Numbered from the stretch's first letter, positions 53,574-63,085 are shown. The stretch: 64,000 nt of DNA from Pseudomonas sp. PDM05 (GCF_014851685.1 NZ_JACVAC010000005.1:275375-339374); one strand, 5' to 3'. The notes: a model not told the origin generated them from the letters alone. Translations and numbers: made by a program.

Positions 53574-55157
53574 ATGAAATATCCATTGCGTCCGTTGGTG
53601 TTCTGGCCAACTTTCCTGATCCTGCTGGCGGCGGTGATCGCCAGCTACGTCGACCTGAATGCATTCCTTGCGCTGAGCAAGCAGCTCAACAACCTGATCC
53701 TCAAGAACTTCTCCTGGCTGTTCAGCGCTGGCTCGTTTGCCATGGTGGTGCTGACCGCTATCGTGTATTTCTCCGCATTGGGCAAGGTGCGCATCGGCGG
53801 TGAGGACGCTCGGCCGTTGCTGAGCAAATGGCGCTGGTTCATGGTGGCGCTGTGCACCACGCTGGCCGTCGGCGTGCTGTTCTGGACCACTGCCGAACCG
53901 CTCTACCACCTGTATTCCCCACCGACCAGCCTGCCGATTGAAGCGGGCAGTTCAGCGGCGAAAAGCTTTGCTATGTCGACCATGTTCCTGCACTGGACCA
54001 TCACCCCGTACGCCATCTACCTGGTGCCGTCCCTGGTATTTGCGCTGGTGTTCTACAACCGCCGCAGTAACTTCTCGATTGGCGCGATGCTCGAACCCTT
54101 GCTGGGCGCGGCGCGGGTCAAGCGCTACGCCGGGCTGATCGACACCTTGGCGATGTTCGCCCTGGTCGCCGGCATGGCCTCGTCCCTGGGCACGGGCGCA
54201 CTGACTCTGGCCGGTGGCCTGAGCCAATACATCGGCGGCGAAACTACACCGTTCCGTTTAGCGATCATCATCGCGATCATCGTCATCACCTTTGTCGCCT
54301 CGGCCGCCAGCGGCCTGCAGCGCGGCATTGTGATGCTGTCGTCGTTCAACACCTGGATCATGCTCGCCCTCGGCCTGTTCGTGCTGTTGTGCGGGCCGAC
54401 CCTGTACATGTTCAGCCTCGGCGTCGAATCCCTCGGCGTGTACCTCGACACCTTCTTCAGCCGCAGCCTGTCCACCGGCGCCGCGAGCGGCGACACCTGG
54501 CCGCAGAGTTGGACGGTGTTCTACTGGTCGGTGTGGTTTGCCTGGGCGCCGGTCAGCGCGCTGTTTCTCGGCAAGATCGGTCGGGGCTACACCGTGCGTG
54601 AATTCATCCATATCAACATGCTCTACCCGGCGTTGTTCACGGCGGTGTGGATCTGCATCTTCTCCGGCGCCAGCCTGTATTTCGATGCGCTCGGCGACGG
54701 CAGCCTCAACCGCGTATTGAACGAACAGGGCGTGGAGCATGTGCTGTACCAGATGTTCCAACACCTGCCGGCCAGCGGCTTGATGATCGCGTTCCTGCTG
54801 TTCGTGGCGTTCATCTCGTTTGTCACCGCGGCGGACTCCAGCACCGACGTGATCGCCAACCTGTGCAGCAAAGGTGTGACTGCCGACTCCGACCTCGACG
54901 GCAACCCGATGTTGAAGATCGTGTGGGGCGTGATCATCGGCACAGTGTCGTGGGTGATGGTGTCGTTCATCGGCATCGACGGGGTGAAGATGCTGTCCAA
55001 CCTCGGTGGTTTGCCGGGGATGATCCTGGTGCTGCTGGCCAGTACCTCACTGATTTTCTGGCTGAAGAACCCGGCGTTGCTCGACGTGAAACGCTTGCGA
55101 CCGACCGCTGAGCCCGAGCTGCGTGGTACCAGCGCCGTCACCGAATTTGCCCGCTAG
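53574..55157 (+). CDS. BCCT family betaine/choline/carnitine transporter
   Basis: A 527-residue, 12-TM secondary transporter of the betaine-carnitine-choline family, importing a quaternary ammonium compound or similar zwitterion. Signs: KNFSWLFSAGSFAMVVLTA, WTTAEPLYHLYSPP, LHWTITPYAIYLVPSLVFAL and the substrate-site helix FYWSVWFAWAPVSALFLG followed by GRGYTVREFI, the family signature. AAGGGG at 53557-53562 precedes ATG 53574. Followed by a CocE/NonD hydrolase gene 84 bases later, suggesting import and hydrolysis of one substrate. The C-terminal tail is short, so osmotic regulation is unlikely. Confidence 0.92.
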   Translation: MKYPLRPLVFWPTFLILLAAVIASYVDLNAFLALSKQLNNLILKNFSWLFSAGSFAMVVLTAIVYFSALGKVRIGGEDARPLLSKWRWFMVALCTTLAVGVLFWTTAEPLYHLYSPPTSLPIEAGSSAAKSFAMSTMFLHWTITPYAIYLVPSLVFALVFYNRRSNFSIGAMLEPLLGAARVKRYAGLIDTLAMFALVAGMASSLGTGALTLAGGLSQYIGGETTPFRLAIIIAIIVITFVASAASGLQRGIVMLSSFNTWIMLALGLFVLLCGPTLYMFSLGVESLGVYLDTFFSRSLSTGAASGDTWPQSWTVFYWSVWFAWAPVSALFLGKIGRGYTVREFIHINMLYPALFTAVWICIFSGASLYFDALGDGSLNRVLNEQGVEHVLYQMFQHLPASGLMIAFLLFVAFISFVTAADSSTDVIANLCSKGVTADSDLDGNPMLKIVWGVIIGTVSWVMVSFIGIDGVKMLSNLGGLPGMILVLLASTSLIFWLKNPALLDVKRLRPTAEPELRGTSAVTEFAR

Positions 55158-55241
55158 ACCCTCAAACCTGTGTGTCTGCCCACGCGCTCCACGACGAGCG
55201 CGGGGGCGTCGTTTGTTCGCAATAAAAGTGTGGAGTTACCG

Positions 55242-57251
55242 ATGGAAATCGTTACCGAATTTGCCTACAAGGTCCGTGAAATCGAGCACTGCCTGATCCC
55301 GCTGAAGGACGGCACCCAGCTGGCTGCGCGCATCTGGCTGCCGGAAGTCGCCGGCCTGCAAACCTTCCCCGCCATCCTCGAATACCTGCCGTACCGCAAA
55401 CGCGACGGTACGGCCGTGCGCGATGCGCTGACTCACCCGTGGATGGCCGGGCAGGGCTACGTGTGCGTGCGTGTCGACATGCGCGGCAACGGCGAATCCG
55501 AAGGCTTGATGGCCGACGAATACCTGTTGCAGGAACAGGACGACGCCCTCGAAGTGATCGACTGGCTGTGCCAGCAGCCGTGGTGCGACGGCAACGTCGG
55601 CATGATGGGCATCTCCTGGGGCGGCTTCAACGGCCTGCAAGTCGCGGCGCGCCAACCCGAGGCGCTGAAGGCGATCATCACCCTGTGCTCCACCGACGAC
55701 CGCTTCGCCGATGACATCCACTACAAGGGCGGCAACCTGCTGCTGGAGAACTTTGGCTGGGCCGCGACCATGCTCAATTTCAGCGCTGCCGTGCCCGACC
55801 CGCTGCTGGTTGGCGACGCCTGGAAAACCCTTTGGCAGCAACGCCTGGACAGCATGCCGCTGCTCGCCGAAACCTGGTTGCAACACCAGACCCGCGACGA
55901 TTACTGGCGCCACGGCTCGGTGTGCGAGGACTATTCACAGATCAAGGCGGCGGTGTATGCGGTGGGCGGCTGGGGTGATGCCTACCGCAATACCGTGTCG
56001 CGGCTGATGCAGCATCTTCCGGGGCCGAAGAAGGCAATGATCGGCCCGTGGATTCACAAATACCCACACTTCGCCGTGCCGAATCCGGCCATCGGCTTTC
56101 TGCAAGAAGCCAAACGCTGGTGGGATCACTGGTTGAAAGGCATCGATAACGGGGTAATGGATGATGCAGCCTGCACATTCTTCCTACAGGATGTGCTGCC
56201 GCCCAAGGGCAGTTACGCCGAGCGACCGGGGATCTGGGTGCAGACGGCGGGGTGGCCGGCGCCCCAGGTGCAGTGGACTGATTTCAGCCTCGGCGAGCAC
56301 GGCCTGATCCCTGGCCGACAACCGTTGGCCACGCCGCGCAGTATCTGCTCGCCGCTGACCACCGGCCTGCACCAGGGCGAGTACTGCGCCATCTGGTTCG
56401 GCCCCGACGGCCCGACTGACCAGCGCCGCGACGACGCTCATTCGCTGTGCTTCGACTCGCCGGTGCTGACCGACCCGCTGGCGCTTTTGGGCGATGCGCG
56501 TCTCACGCTGCGCCTGGCCAGTGACACGGCTTGCGGCCAATTGGTGGCGCGGCTGAATGCGATTGCGCCGGATGGCCAGGTCACACAGATCAGCTATGGC
56601 GTACTCAATCTCACGCTTCGTGAGGACTTTTCCCGTGTTACCCCTGTAGTCCCTGGCGCACCAATGGACGTGCACCTGAGCCTGGACCACATCGGCATGC
56701 GCTTGCCCGCTGGCTATCGTCTGCGCCTGGCCTTGAGCACCGCGAGTTTCCCGTTGCTGTGGCCGAGCCGTGAGCTGACCACCCTGACCTTGCTGCCCGC
56801 CCTGCAAAGCCTGCAACTGCCGGTGTTCAGCGGCGCGGCGGTGGACTGCCCGTTCGAAGCGCCGCAGGCCGCCACTCCGGTTGCCCTGCAAGTGCTGCGC
56901 GCCGCGGCGCCGAAACGCACCTTGATCGAAGACGTGGGCAGTGGCGAAGTCTGCGTGAAGATCGAGGACGACCTCGGCTCGGTGCGTTTCACCGACCACG
57001 GCCTGGCGGTGGACCAACGTTGCACTGAGCAATACCGCACCTCTGCCTGGGACCCGTTGTCGACCCGCGCCGACATCCAGTGGCACTACCGCGTCGGTCG
57101 CGACGAATGGGCGGTGGAGGTGGAAAGCCGTCTGAGCGTGCACGCCGATGCCGAGTGGTTCTATGTCGAAGCGGAGCAGACTGCCTGGGAGAACGGCCAG
57201 CTGGAGCACCGCCGCCAATGGAGCAAGCGCTTGGCCAGGGTCGCGCTGTAA
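55242..57251 (+). CDS. CocE/NonD family hydrolase (X-Pro dipeptidyl-peptidase S15 fold)
   Basis: A 669-residue hydrolase. The alpha/beta core has VRVDMRGNGESEG, nucleophile elbow MGISWGGFNGLQVAA (Ser about residue 130), AVGGWGDAYRN (acid region) and the His in GPWIHKYPHFA; the C-terminal half is the jelly-roll seen in cocaine esterase and X-prolyl peptidases. It cleaves an ester or amide; no signal peptide, so cytosolic, matching import by the neighbouring BCCT carrier. GGAG stands before ATG 55242. The exact substrate cannot be read. Confidence 0.9.
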   Translation: MEIVTEFAYKVREIEHCLIPLKDGTQLAARIWLPEVAGLQTFPAILEYLPYRKRDGTAVRDALTHPWMAGQGYVCVRVDMRGNGESEGLMADEYLLQEQDDALEVIDWLCQQPWCDGNVGMMGISWGGFNGLQVAARQPEALKAIITLCSTDDRFADDIHYKGGNLLLENFGWAATMLNFSAAVPDPLLVGDAWKTLWQQRLDSMPLLAETWLQHQTRDDYWRHGSVCEDYSQIKAAVYAVGGWGDAYRNTVSRLMQHLPGPKKAMIGPWIHKYPHFAVPNPAIGFLQEAKRWWDHWLKGIDNGVMDDAACTFFLQDVLPPKGSYAERPGIWVQTAGWPAPQVQWTDFSLGEHGLIPGRQPLATPRSICSPLTTGLHQGEYCAIWFGPDGPTDQRRDDAHSLCFDSPVLTDPLALLGDARLTLRLASDTACGQLVARLNAIAPDGQVTQISYGVLNLTLREDFSRVTPVVPGAPMDVHLSLDHIGMRLPAGYRLRLALSTASFPLLWPSRELTTLTLLPALQSLQLPVFSGAAVDCPFEAPQAATPVALQVLRAAAPKRTLIEDVGSGEVCVKIEDDLGSVRFTDHGLAVDQRCTEQYRTSAWDPLSTRADIQWHYRVGRDEWAVEVESRLSVHADAEWFYVEAEQTAWENGQLEHRRQWSKRLARVAL

Positions 57252-57312
57252 GCGGGCAACTGGCAGGATGCCTGCCAACGAATGCCAGTCGTCAGTAAAG
57301 GGCGAACGCACT

Positions 57313-57348
57313 ACCTGTGGCGAGGGAGCTGGCTCCCTCGCCACAGGT
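57313..57348. repeat. Perfect hairpin repeat (GGCGAGGGAGC type)
   Basis: ACCTGTGGCGAGGGAGC and GCTCCCTCGCCACAGGT with a two-base loop, a 17-base perfect stem. This is a known pseudomonad repeat type distinct from the GTGGGAGCGGGC REPs. No T tract, so a terminator role is possible but not typical. Confidence 0.82.
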
Positions 57349-57424
57349 GACGTTTTACGCTTTCGGGTGCTTGACTGGCTGGCATCAAGGGCACCCGAGT
57401 CTGTCTCTGCTATTGGAACCTGTC

Positions 57425-58360
57425 ATGTCGCGCCGAAACGTCGATCTTCCCCCGCTCAATTGCTTGCAGACTTTCGAAGCGGCGGCCCGCCATTTGAGTT
57501 TTACCCAGGCCGCCCATGAATTGAACCTGACCCAGAGCGCGGTCAGCCGCCAGGTCAAGCGCCTGGAAGAAGACCTCGCCCGCCCGCTGTTCTATCGACT
57601 GGCCCAGGGGCTGAGCCTGACACCCGCCGGGGTGCGTTACTTCCGCACGATCCAGCGCCTGCTGCGCGAACTCGATCGTGAGTCCGCCGAACTGCGCCGA
57701 CGCGGCGCCGACCGCCAGTTGACCCTGGCCAGCACGCCGACCATCAGCTCGATCTGGCTGGCCGGCTTGTTGCCGCAATTCCAGCGCGAACACCCGGACC
57801 TGGACATCCGCATCCTATGCAGTGAAAGCCCCGGCCACCTGGATGTCAGCGAATATGACCTGGGCCTGTTCTATCACCTCGACGAACTGCCGGCGCCCCA
57901 TGGCCTGGAGCTGTCGCCGGTGTTCGACAACGAGCAGGTCATCACTGTGTGCAGCCCTGCCTATATAGAGCGTCACGGTCCGATTCGCGATGTGGAGCAC
58001 TTGCTCCACGCCCACACCTTATTGATCGTCGAGGACCACTACCACGACTGGCTGACCTGGACCGATTGGTTTGCCGATGTCGGCGCCCACTACCACACCC
58101 CGCGGCATGCGCTGCGCACCAACAGCTATCAGCTGTTGATGCAGTCGGCGGTCATGGGCCATGGCGTGACCCTCGGCTGGAAGAGTCTGCTGCAAGGTGA
58201 ACTCGACGCCGGTCGCCTGCAAATGGCCTTGCCCCACACCATGCACAGCCGGGGGCGCCTGCACCTGATGCAACCCCATCACCGCAACCCGCCATCGGCG
58301 GCGCGCAGTTTTCGCCAATGGCTGCTGGCCCATGCCAGCCATGTGAACAAGCCTCTCTGA
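57425..58360 (+). CDS. LysR-family regulator (GcvA-like)
   Basis: A 311-residue LTTR. The N-terminus PPLNCLQTFEAAARHLSFTQ and the helix-turn-helix ELNLTQSAVSRQVKRLEEDL place it in the GcvA/AmpR-like subgroup. Effector domain from about residue 95 (LTLASTPTISSIWLAGLLPQ). ATG 57425 is chosen; the frame is open 36 codons upstream within the hairpin repeat. It is followed six bases later by an MFS gene, so both are one transcript; the CocE and BCCT genes upstream are the likely targets. Confidence 0.88.
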   Translation: MSRRNVDLPPLNCLQTFEAAARHLSFTQAAHELNLTQSAVSRQVKRLEEDLARPLFYRLAQGLSLTPAGVRYFRTIQRLLRELDRESAELRRRGADRQLTLASTPTISSIWLAGLLPQFQREHPDLDIRILCSESPGHLDVSEYDLGLFYHLDELPAPHGLELSPVFDNEQVITVCSPAYIERHGPIRDVEHLLHAHTLLIVEDHYHDWLTWTDWFADVGAHYHTPRHALRTNSYQLLMQSAVMGHGVTLGWKSLLQGELDAGRLQMALPHTMHSRGRLHLMQPHHRNPPSAARSFRQWLLAHASHVNKPL

Positions 58361-58366
58361 GCCACC

Positions 58367-59638
58367 ATGAACCTGACTTTTCTGACCTTCCCCGCGCTGT
58401 ACAGCGCGACCATCCTGATGCTCACCGGCAACGGCTTGTTTTTCAGTTTTATCGGCCTGCGCTTGAGTAGCCAGGGCATCAACGAAGTGTGGATCGGTGC
58501 GCTGACGGCGGCGTACTACGGGGGGATGGTCTGCGGTGCCAAGTTCGGCCACCGCATGATCGCCGGCGTCGGGCACGTGCGCTCGTATGTGGCCTGTGCC
58601 GGAGTCGCCACCATCATCGTGCTGCTGCACGTGTTGTTCGAGCAGTTGGCGTTCTGGCTGGCGCTGCGGTTTGTGATGGGCCTGGTGATGATGAACCAGT
58701 ACATGGTCATCGAAAGCTGGCTCAACGAGCAGGCGGAAAACAACCGGCGCGGCGCGGTGTTCGCCGGTTACATGGTTGCGGTGTCCCTGGGCTTGATGCT
58801 GGGGCAGGGCGTGCTGATCTGGCGTCCGGAGCTGGATTTCAAACCGCTGATTATCGTCGCGATCTGCTTTGCCGCCTGCCTGCTGCCGGTGACCATGACC
58901 AAGCGCCTGCACCCGGCGAAGCTGGTAGCGGCACCGCTGGAAGTGGGGTTTTTCTGGCAACGGGTGCCCCAGGCGCTGACCACCGTGTTTGTCACCGGCC
59001 TGATGATCGGCGCGTTCTACGCCCTGGCCCCGGTGTTTGCCACACGCAACGGCTTGAGCACGGGTGAGGCAAGTACGTTTGTCGCGGTGTCGATTTTTGC
59101 CGGGCTGTGCGGTCAGTGGCCCATCGGCTGGCTGTCGGACCGCATTGACCGCTCGCGCTTGATCCGCGCCTGCGCGTTGGCGTTGGGGCTGTTGGTGGTC
59201 CCGCTGTGGGGGCTGGTACAACTGCCTTACGCGTGGTTGTTGCTGTTCGGTTTTCTCAGCGGCTTGCTGCTGTTCACCCTCTACCCGTTGGCGGTGGCGC
59301 TGGCCAATGACAACGTCGAGCAGCCGCGACGTGTACCGTTGAGCGCGATGATGCTCGCCACCCACGGCATTGGTGCCAGCCTGGGGCCGATACTCAGCGG
59401 CGCGTTGATGAACAGCTACGGCCACGGCGCGTTCTACATGCTGTTTTCCGCCTGTGCGCTGCTGCTGATCTGGCGCGTGCAGCCCAAGCAGGTCACCGGC
59501 GAATACCTGGTCGACGGCGCACCGTTGCACCACGTCGCCATGCCCGAACATCCAATGGGCGCGGTACTCGATCCGCGTGTCGACGAAATCCCCGAGGCGC
59601 TGGTGATCAACGACCCGCCGCCCGACATCAAGGTGTGA
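58367..59638 (+). CDS. MFS transporter (YcaD-like)
   Basis: A 423-residue 12-TM major-facilitator protein. Motifs: LTGNGLFFSFIGLRLSSQGI, CGAKFGHRMIAGVGHV, MGLVMMNQYMVIESWLNEQA (typical of the YcaD/YfkF group) and WPIGWLSDRIDRSRLIRACA (motif A). The tail after HVAMPEHP is hydrophilic. Linked to the LysR gene by a 6-base gap. Substrate unknown; with the BCCT-CocE pair it may export a hydrolysis product. Confidence 0.88.
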   Translation: MNLTFLTFPALYSATILMLTGNGLFFSFIGLRLSSQGINEVWIGALTAAYYGGMVCGAKFGHRMIAGVGHVRSYVACAGVATIIVLLHVLFEQLAFWLALRFVMGLVMMNQYMVIESWLNEQAENNRRGAVFAGYMVAVSLGLMLGQGVLIWRPELDFKPLIIVAICFAACLLPVTMTKRLHPAKLVAAPLEVGFFWQRVPQALTTVFVTGLMIGAFYALAPVFATRNGLSTGEASTFVAVSIFAGLCGQWPIGWLSDRIDRSRLIRACALALGLLVVPLWGLVQLPYAWLLLFGFLSGLLLFTLYPLAVALANDNVEQPRRVPLSAMMLATHGIGASLGPILSGALMNSYGHGAFYMLFSACALLLIWRVQPKQVTGEYLVDGAPLHHVAMPEHPMGAVLDPRVDEIPEALVINDPPPDIKV

Positions 59639-59641
59639 CGG

Positions 59642-59758
59642 CTATTCGGCTTTTTTCTTGCGCGGCCGGCGCGTGGCCAAATGCTCGAAACAAAACGACG
59701 CGGTGCCGAACACGGCGATCAGGGTCAGTACGAGCATGCCGAGGGTTGAGCTTTCCAC
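59642..59758 (-). CDS. 38-residue small membrane protein
   Basis: GTG at 59756-59758, preceded by AGGA at 59766-59769 with seven-base spacing, opens a 38-residue frame ending TAG at 59642-59644. It reads MESSTLGMLVLTLIAVFG, then TASFCFEHLATRRPRKKKAE: one TM helix followed by a strongly basic tail, the classic N-out/C-in single-span protein. It is convergent with the MFS gene and begins 108 bases after the catalase-fold gene on the same strand. Function unknown. Confidence 0.72.
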   Translation of the reverse strand: MESSTLGMLVLTLIAVFGTASFCFEHLATRRPRKKKAE

Positions 59759-59866
59759 GGTGAATTCCTACGTGATGGGGTAGGTGTTCACCGTAGTGGC
59801 GGGGCGAAAGAGCCTCAATAGACCCGACGTTTTCCTTACGGTGTCGGGCCCATTGTTACGCACTCT

Positions 59867-61033
59867 TTACGGGGCGTTACGGCTGTGACGGTAGTCGCTG
59901 ACCGCTTCGTACACCGCTTTGCGCAAGCGGTTGATGCCGCCGATGGGGCGGTGTTCGGCGACGCCGAACCATGGGTTGAATGACTGGTTGTCGCACGCCA
60001 GGTTCAATGCCGGGGTGTCGAAGTCCTGCGCCGGGATCGTCACTTTCGCCACGGTTTCGTAAGGCGCATCGCTTTCCTTCCACTCGATGCTAGTGTCTTC
60101 GATCGGCATGAATTTCTGCGGGTTCTGCCGCTGGATCTGCAACACGAAACACACCGCTACGCGGTCGGTCGACAACTGCTGGTTCAACGCACTGCGCAGG
60201 AAGTTCGGCAGGTCCTGGTTCTGCTTCGGCAACTGGTATTGCGGGCAGCTTTGCGGGTCGGGCGCGACACGGAATTTGGCGTTGGCCGCGCCGAACTTGT
60301 AGGGCGATACGGAAAAGTATGTGGTCTGCGTCGGGCTCGCCGGTGCGGGGGCCAGGGTCGCCAGGGCGATAAACAGATGGCGTACCTGCCAGCTGCGCGG
60401 GTCGGCCTTGGGGAAGAACGCCAGCACCTTTTTGCCGTCAGCCTGGGCGCCGATGTTCTGTGCGTACTCGGCCACATCGCTGACGAAAAAATTCGGGTGA
60501 CTGAACATCACGAAGTCCTGCTCGGTGCGGCTTTGCTGGTCGGCCAACAGCTGCTTGCCCGGTACATCCAGCAGCTTGATCGCCATGCCGCGAGCATCGC
60601 GGATGCTGTCGAACTGCGGGTACGCGTTGCCGTTGGACAACCGCATCATCGCCTGCCAGGTCTTGCCCGGTTGGGCAAACACGCCCTGGCGCAACGCCGG
60701 GTCGAGGTCGGCGAGTACACTGACTTCGGCCTTCACGCAACCATGGGCCTTGGCATGGGCGTCACGCAGGTAGCGCGTGCCTTCGCGGTGCTGGTCAACG
60801 ATGCGCACCGCGGTCTGGATAATGCCTTGGGTCATGGCGGCTTCACCCGCCGGGATCTGCTCCTCCGGCGACACCGGGCCGCTGTGTTGCCAGGCGAACC
60901 AGGCGCTGGAGGCCAGCCATCCCAGCAGGCCAAGGCCCACCAGCCACAGCAGGGTCTTGCCGAGAAACGCGCCGATGCGCAGCCAGAGGCGGGCGAGCAG
61001 GGAGGGTTGGTCGTATCGAGAACGGATAATCAT
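59867..61033 (-). CDS. Membrane-anchored catalase-fold haem protein
   Basis: A 388-residue catalase-related protein. An N-terminal TM (LLWLVGLGLLGWLASSAWFA, about 29-48) anchors it, with the catalytic part predicted in the periplasm. Catalase landmarks: distal His in LRDAHAKAHGCVKAEV, ARGMAIKLLDVPG, the distal pocket DFVMFSHPNFFVSDVAEY, and a proximal Tyr probably in INRLRKAVYEAVS. It lacks the NADPH domain and is shorter than true catalases (about 480 aa), like SrpA/allene-oxide-synthase-type relatives, so peroxidase or lipid-hydroperoxide activity is more likely. It overlaps the cytochrome gene by four bases. Confidence 0.85.
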   Translation of the reverse strand: MIIRSRYDQPSLLARLWLRIGAFLGKTLLWLVGLGLLGWLASSAWFAWQHSGPVSPEEQIPAGEAAMTQGIIQTAVRIVDQHREGTRYLRDAHAKAHGCVKAEVSVLADLDPALRQGVFAQPGKTWQAMMRLSNGNAYPQFDSIRDARGMAIKLLDVPGKQLLADQQSRTEQDFVMFSHPNFFVSDVAEYAQNIGAQADGKKVLAFFPKADPRSWQVRHLFIALATLAPAPASPTQTTYFSVSPYKFGAANAKFRVAPDPQSCPQYQLPKQNQDLPNFLRSALNQQLSTDRVAVCFVLQIQRQNPQKFMPIEDTSIEWKESDAPYETVAKVTIPAQDFDTPALNLACDNQSFNPWFGVAEHRPIGGINRLRKAVYEAVSDYRHSRNAP

Positions 61034-62838
61034 GGCAGTTGTTGCTCCAGCGGGCCGCCCAGCACTTTGAGGTATTCCAGCAGCGCCCAGCGTTCCTGCG
61101 GCAGCAAGCCGCGGCCGATGACGCCATTGCCACGCTGGCCTGCACGGAATTCGTGGCCGCTGTTGTGGTTGCCGGTGATTTTGGTATCGAACAGGAACGC
61201 GTTCTTGAACGCGGCGGTTTCGAAGCCCAGGTGACGCGGGTCGTAGGCGAAGGTGCCTTTATAGAAGGTGGTGCTGCGTTCGTCCTGGGGCGAGAGCAAC
61301 TGGTAGATCGTCGGCACCGAGCCGTTGTGCAGGAACGGTGGCGTGGCCCACACACCGGCCAGTGGTCGCGCCTTGTAGGCGCGCAACTCACGCACGCCGA
61401 TGGGCAGGCTGTAGCCGTCCAGGCGCGGACGCTCGGCCGGGGTCACGCCGGCGGCGCGGTAGGCGTGCTCTTCGACGAATGCGGTGACGTAGGCCAGGCC
61501 CTTGGCCACGGACATTTTCTTCAGGTCCAGGGGGTCGGTCGGCGTGGGGTGCAGTTGCACATTCAGTTGGGCCAGCTCGGCCGGGTCCCATTGCAGGGCG
61601 CTGAGGTCGTAGCGTTGGTCGGCGATGTTATTGGCGGTGCCGGGGTCGGTGCCGATGTAGTCCACCGGCAGCATTTTCAGCTGTTGCACCGGGCGGCCGT
61701 TTTCCTGGGTGACGCTGGGTACGTGGCAGCCGGCGCAGTTTTCGGCGAACAGCGCGCGGCCTCTGGCGGCGAGGGGTTTGTCCACGGCACCGAACAGGTC
61801 CTCGGGCCAGGTCGGTGGCTTGAGGCGTTGCAGGGTTTCTTCGATCCTGTTGAGGTCGCGCACTCGCACGCTGGAGGGGTAACGCGCAGCGCCTTGCAGG
61901 GGTTGGCCGGCGTTGTCGAAGAAGGTCAGGGTGGCGCCGACGCCGAGGGCTTCGCCGATGTTGCGTGCCATGGGCTGCTGGGCCGAGCCGTTCCATTGCA
62001 CCCAGTCGAAAGTCCAGATGTCCCACAGCTGCGGGTAGTCCACTGGTGCATTGGCGATGCGATAGTTCTCTGGGGAAATCGCGTCGCCGAAGCTGGCATT
62101 GGCGATACGGCCAAATGCGTCGGTACGGCCGGGGCCTTCTTCGGTGGGGTAGAGGCCGCGATGGGTGTCATTCCAGGCGACTTTGAGGAAGGTGTTCAGC
62201 GACTGTTTGAAGTCCTGGCGCAGTTGGCTGTGTTCGGCGTCGTAGCGATCCCCCAGCACCTGGCGGGCAAAGCGTTCGAACTTCCACGGGTTGTAGTAGG
62301 TGGCGGCAAGGCTGGCGACAAGGGCCTGGCCAAAGCTGCCGCCGCGCAGGGTCGGTACGCTGGAGGGCAGCACATGCTGGGCCGAACCGCCGTCGATGCG
62401 CAGGGCCTGGCCTTTGAAATGCAGCTCGCCGGTGTGGCAGGCGGCGCAGGTGATGTCCAGGTATTCGGCGGTGCTGTCGGCGTTCTTGTGCCGGGCGAAA
62501 CCCACGGGCAGGTTGCCGGGGTTTTGAGCGCTGGGCACTTGCTTGGGGTCGACCAGGAAACCGAAGCGCGCCAGGTATTCCGGCGTGGCGAAGCGCTGCT
62601 CGGAGAACGGCAGTTCCAGGGCGGTGAACCAGTCGTAGTGCAGGCCTTTTACCTGGGTGCCCTGGGGCGTGAAGTAATAGATCTGGCGGTCGGCGGCACT
62701 CCATTGGTCCCCGTAGTGCACCTGTTGCACGGGCACGTAGTCCGGCAGCTTGGGATTGACGACGTAATAGAGCACCACGGCCAGGATCAGCCCCAGAGCC
62801 GCGAGGATCAGGAGTAAAACGCGGGAAAAAATGCGCAA
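61030..62838 (-). CDS. Di-haem cytochrome c (MauG/CcpA-like), membrane anchored
   Basis: A 602-residue cytochrome with N-terminal TM (VLLLILAALGLILAVVLYYVV, about 6-26) and two c-type haem sites: DITCAACHTGELHF and AENCAGCHVPSVTQ. The region RPLAGVWATPPFLHNGSVPT is the C-terminal axial-ligand loop of the di-haem cytochrome c peroxidase relatives. The size exceeds CcpA (about 340 aa), placing it in the large peroxidase-like group. Coupled by ATGA-type overlap to the catalase-fold gene; the pair probably handles peroxide or a lipid peroxide in the periplasm. Confidence 0.88.
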   Translation of the reverse strand: MRIFSRVLLLILAALGLILAVVLYYVVNPKLPDYVPVQQVHYGDQWSAADRQIYYFTPQGTQVKGLHYDWFTALELPFSEQRFATPEYLARFGFLVDPKQVPSAQNPGNLPVGFARHKNADSTAEYLDITCAACHTGELHFKGQALRIDGGSAQHVLPSSVPTLRGGSFGQALVASLAATYYNPWKFERFARQVLGDRYDAEHSQLRQDFKQSLNTFLKVAWNDTHRGLYPTEEGPGRTDAFGRIANASFGDAISPENYRIANAPVDYPQLWDIWTFDWVQWNGSAQQPMARNIGEALGVGATLTFFDNAGQPLQGAARYPSSVRVRDLNRIEETLQRLKPPTWPEDLFGAVDKPLAARGRALFAENCAGCHVPSVTQENGRPVQQLKMLPVDYIGTDPGTANNIADQRYDLSALQWDPAELAQLNVQLHPTPTDPLDLKKMSVAKGLAYVTAFVEEHAYRAAGVTPAERPRLDGYSLPIGVRELRAYKARPLAGVWATPPFLHNGSVPTIYQLLSPQDERSTTFYKGTFAYDPRHLGFETAAFKNAFLFDTKITGNHNSGHEFRAGQRGNGVIGRGLLPQERWALLEYLKVLGGPLEQQLP

Positions 62839-63085
62839 GATAACTATCCTTGTCGAGTGGTAGCGCTGTTATGCCACTACGCCACAGGTGCGGCAAGTGG
62901 CCATGAGCCTCGTTTGAGGTGGTCCCGCGATCCATCGCGGGCCTCCATCATGAATGAAAATGCTTTTAAACACGTGAACTTATCAGAAGTTTTCGGCTCA
63001 CATGCCGGTAGCCATTGGTCGTGGCCGCCTGATAAGCTCGCGACTTTATTCGAATGCCCTTTAGGCGCATGAACAAGGAAATAGC

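Noticed and set aside
58019..59551. 510-residue Gln/His-rich frame antisense to the MFS gene
   Set aside because: Composition (QQ, HR repeats) is that of a reversed transporter gene; no start signal.
59813..59855. Hairpin downstream of the catalase-fold gene as terminator
   Set aside because: Stem GACCCGAC/GTCGGGCC is present, but no T tract follows on either strand, so I did not list it.
61039..62817. 592-residue open frame antisense to the di-haem cytochrome
   Set aside because: Mirror frame of a real gene with both CXXCH motifs; the antisense product shows no recognisable motif and no ribosome site.
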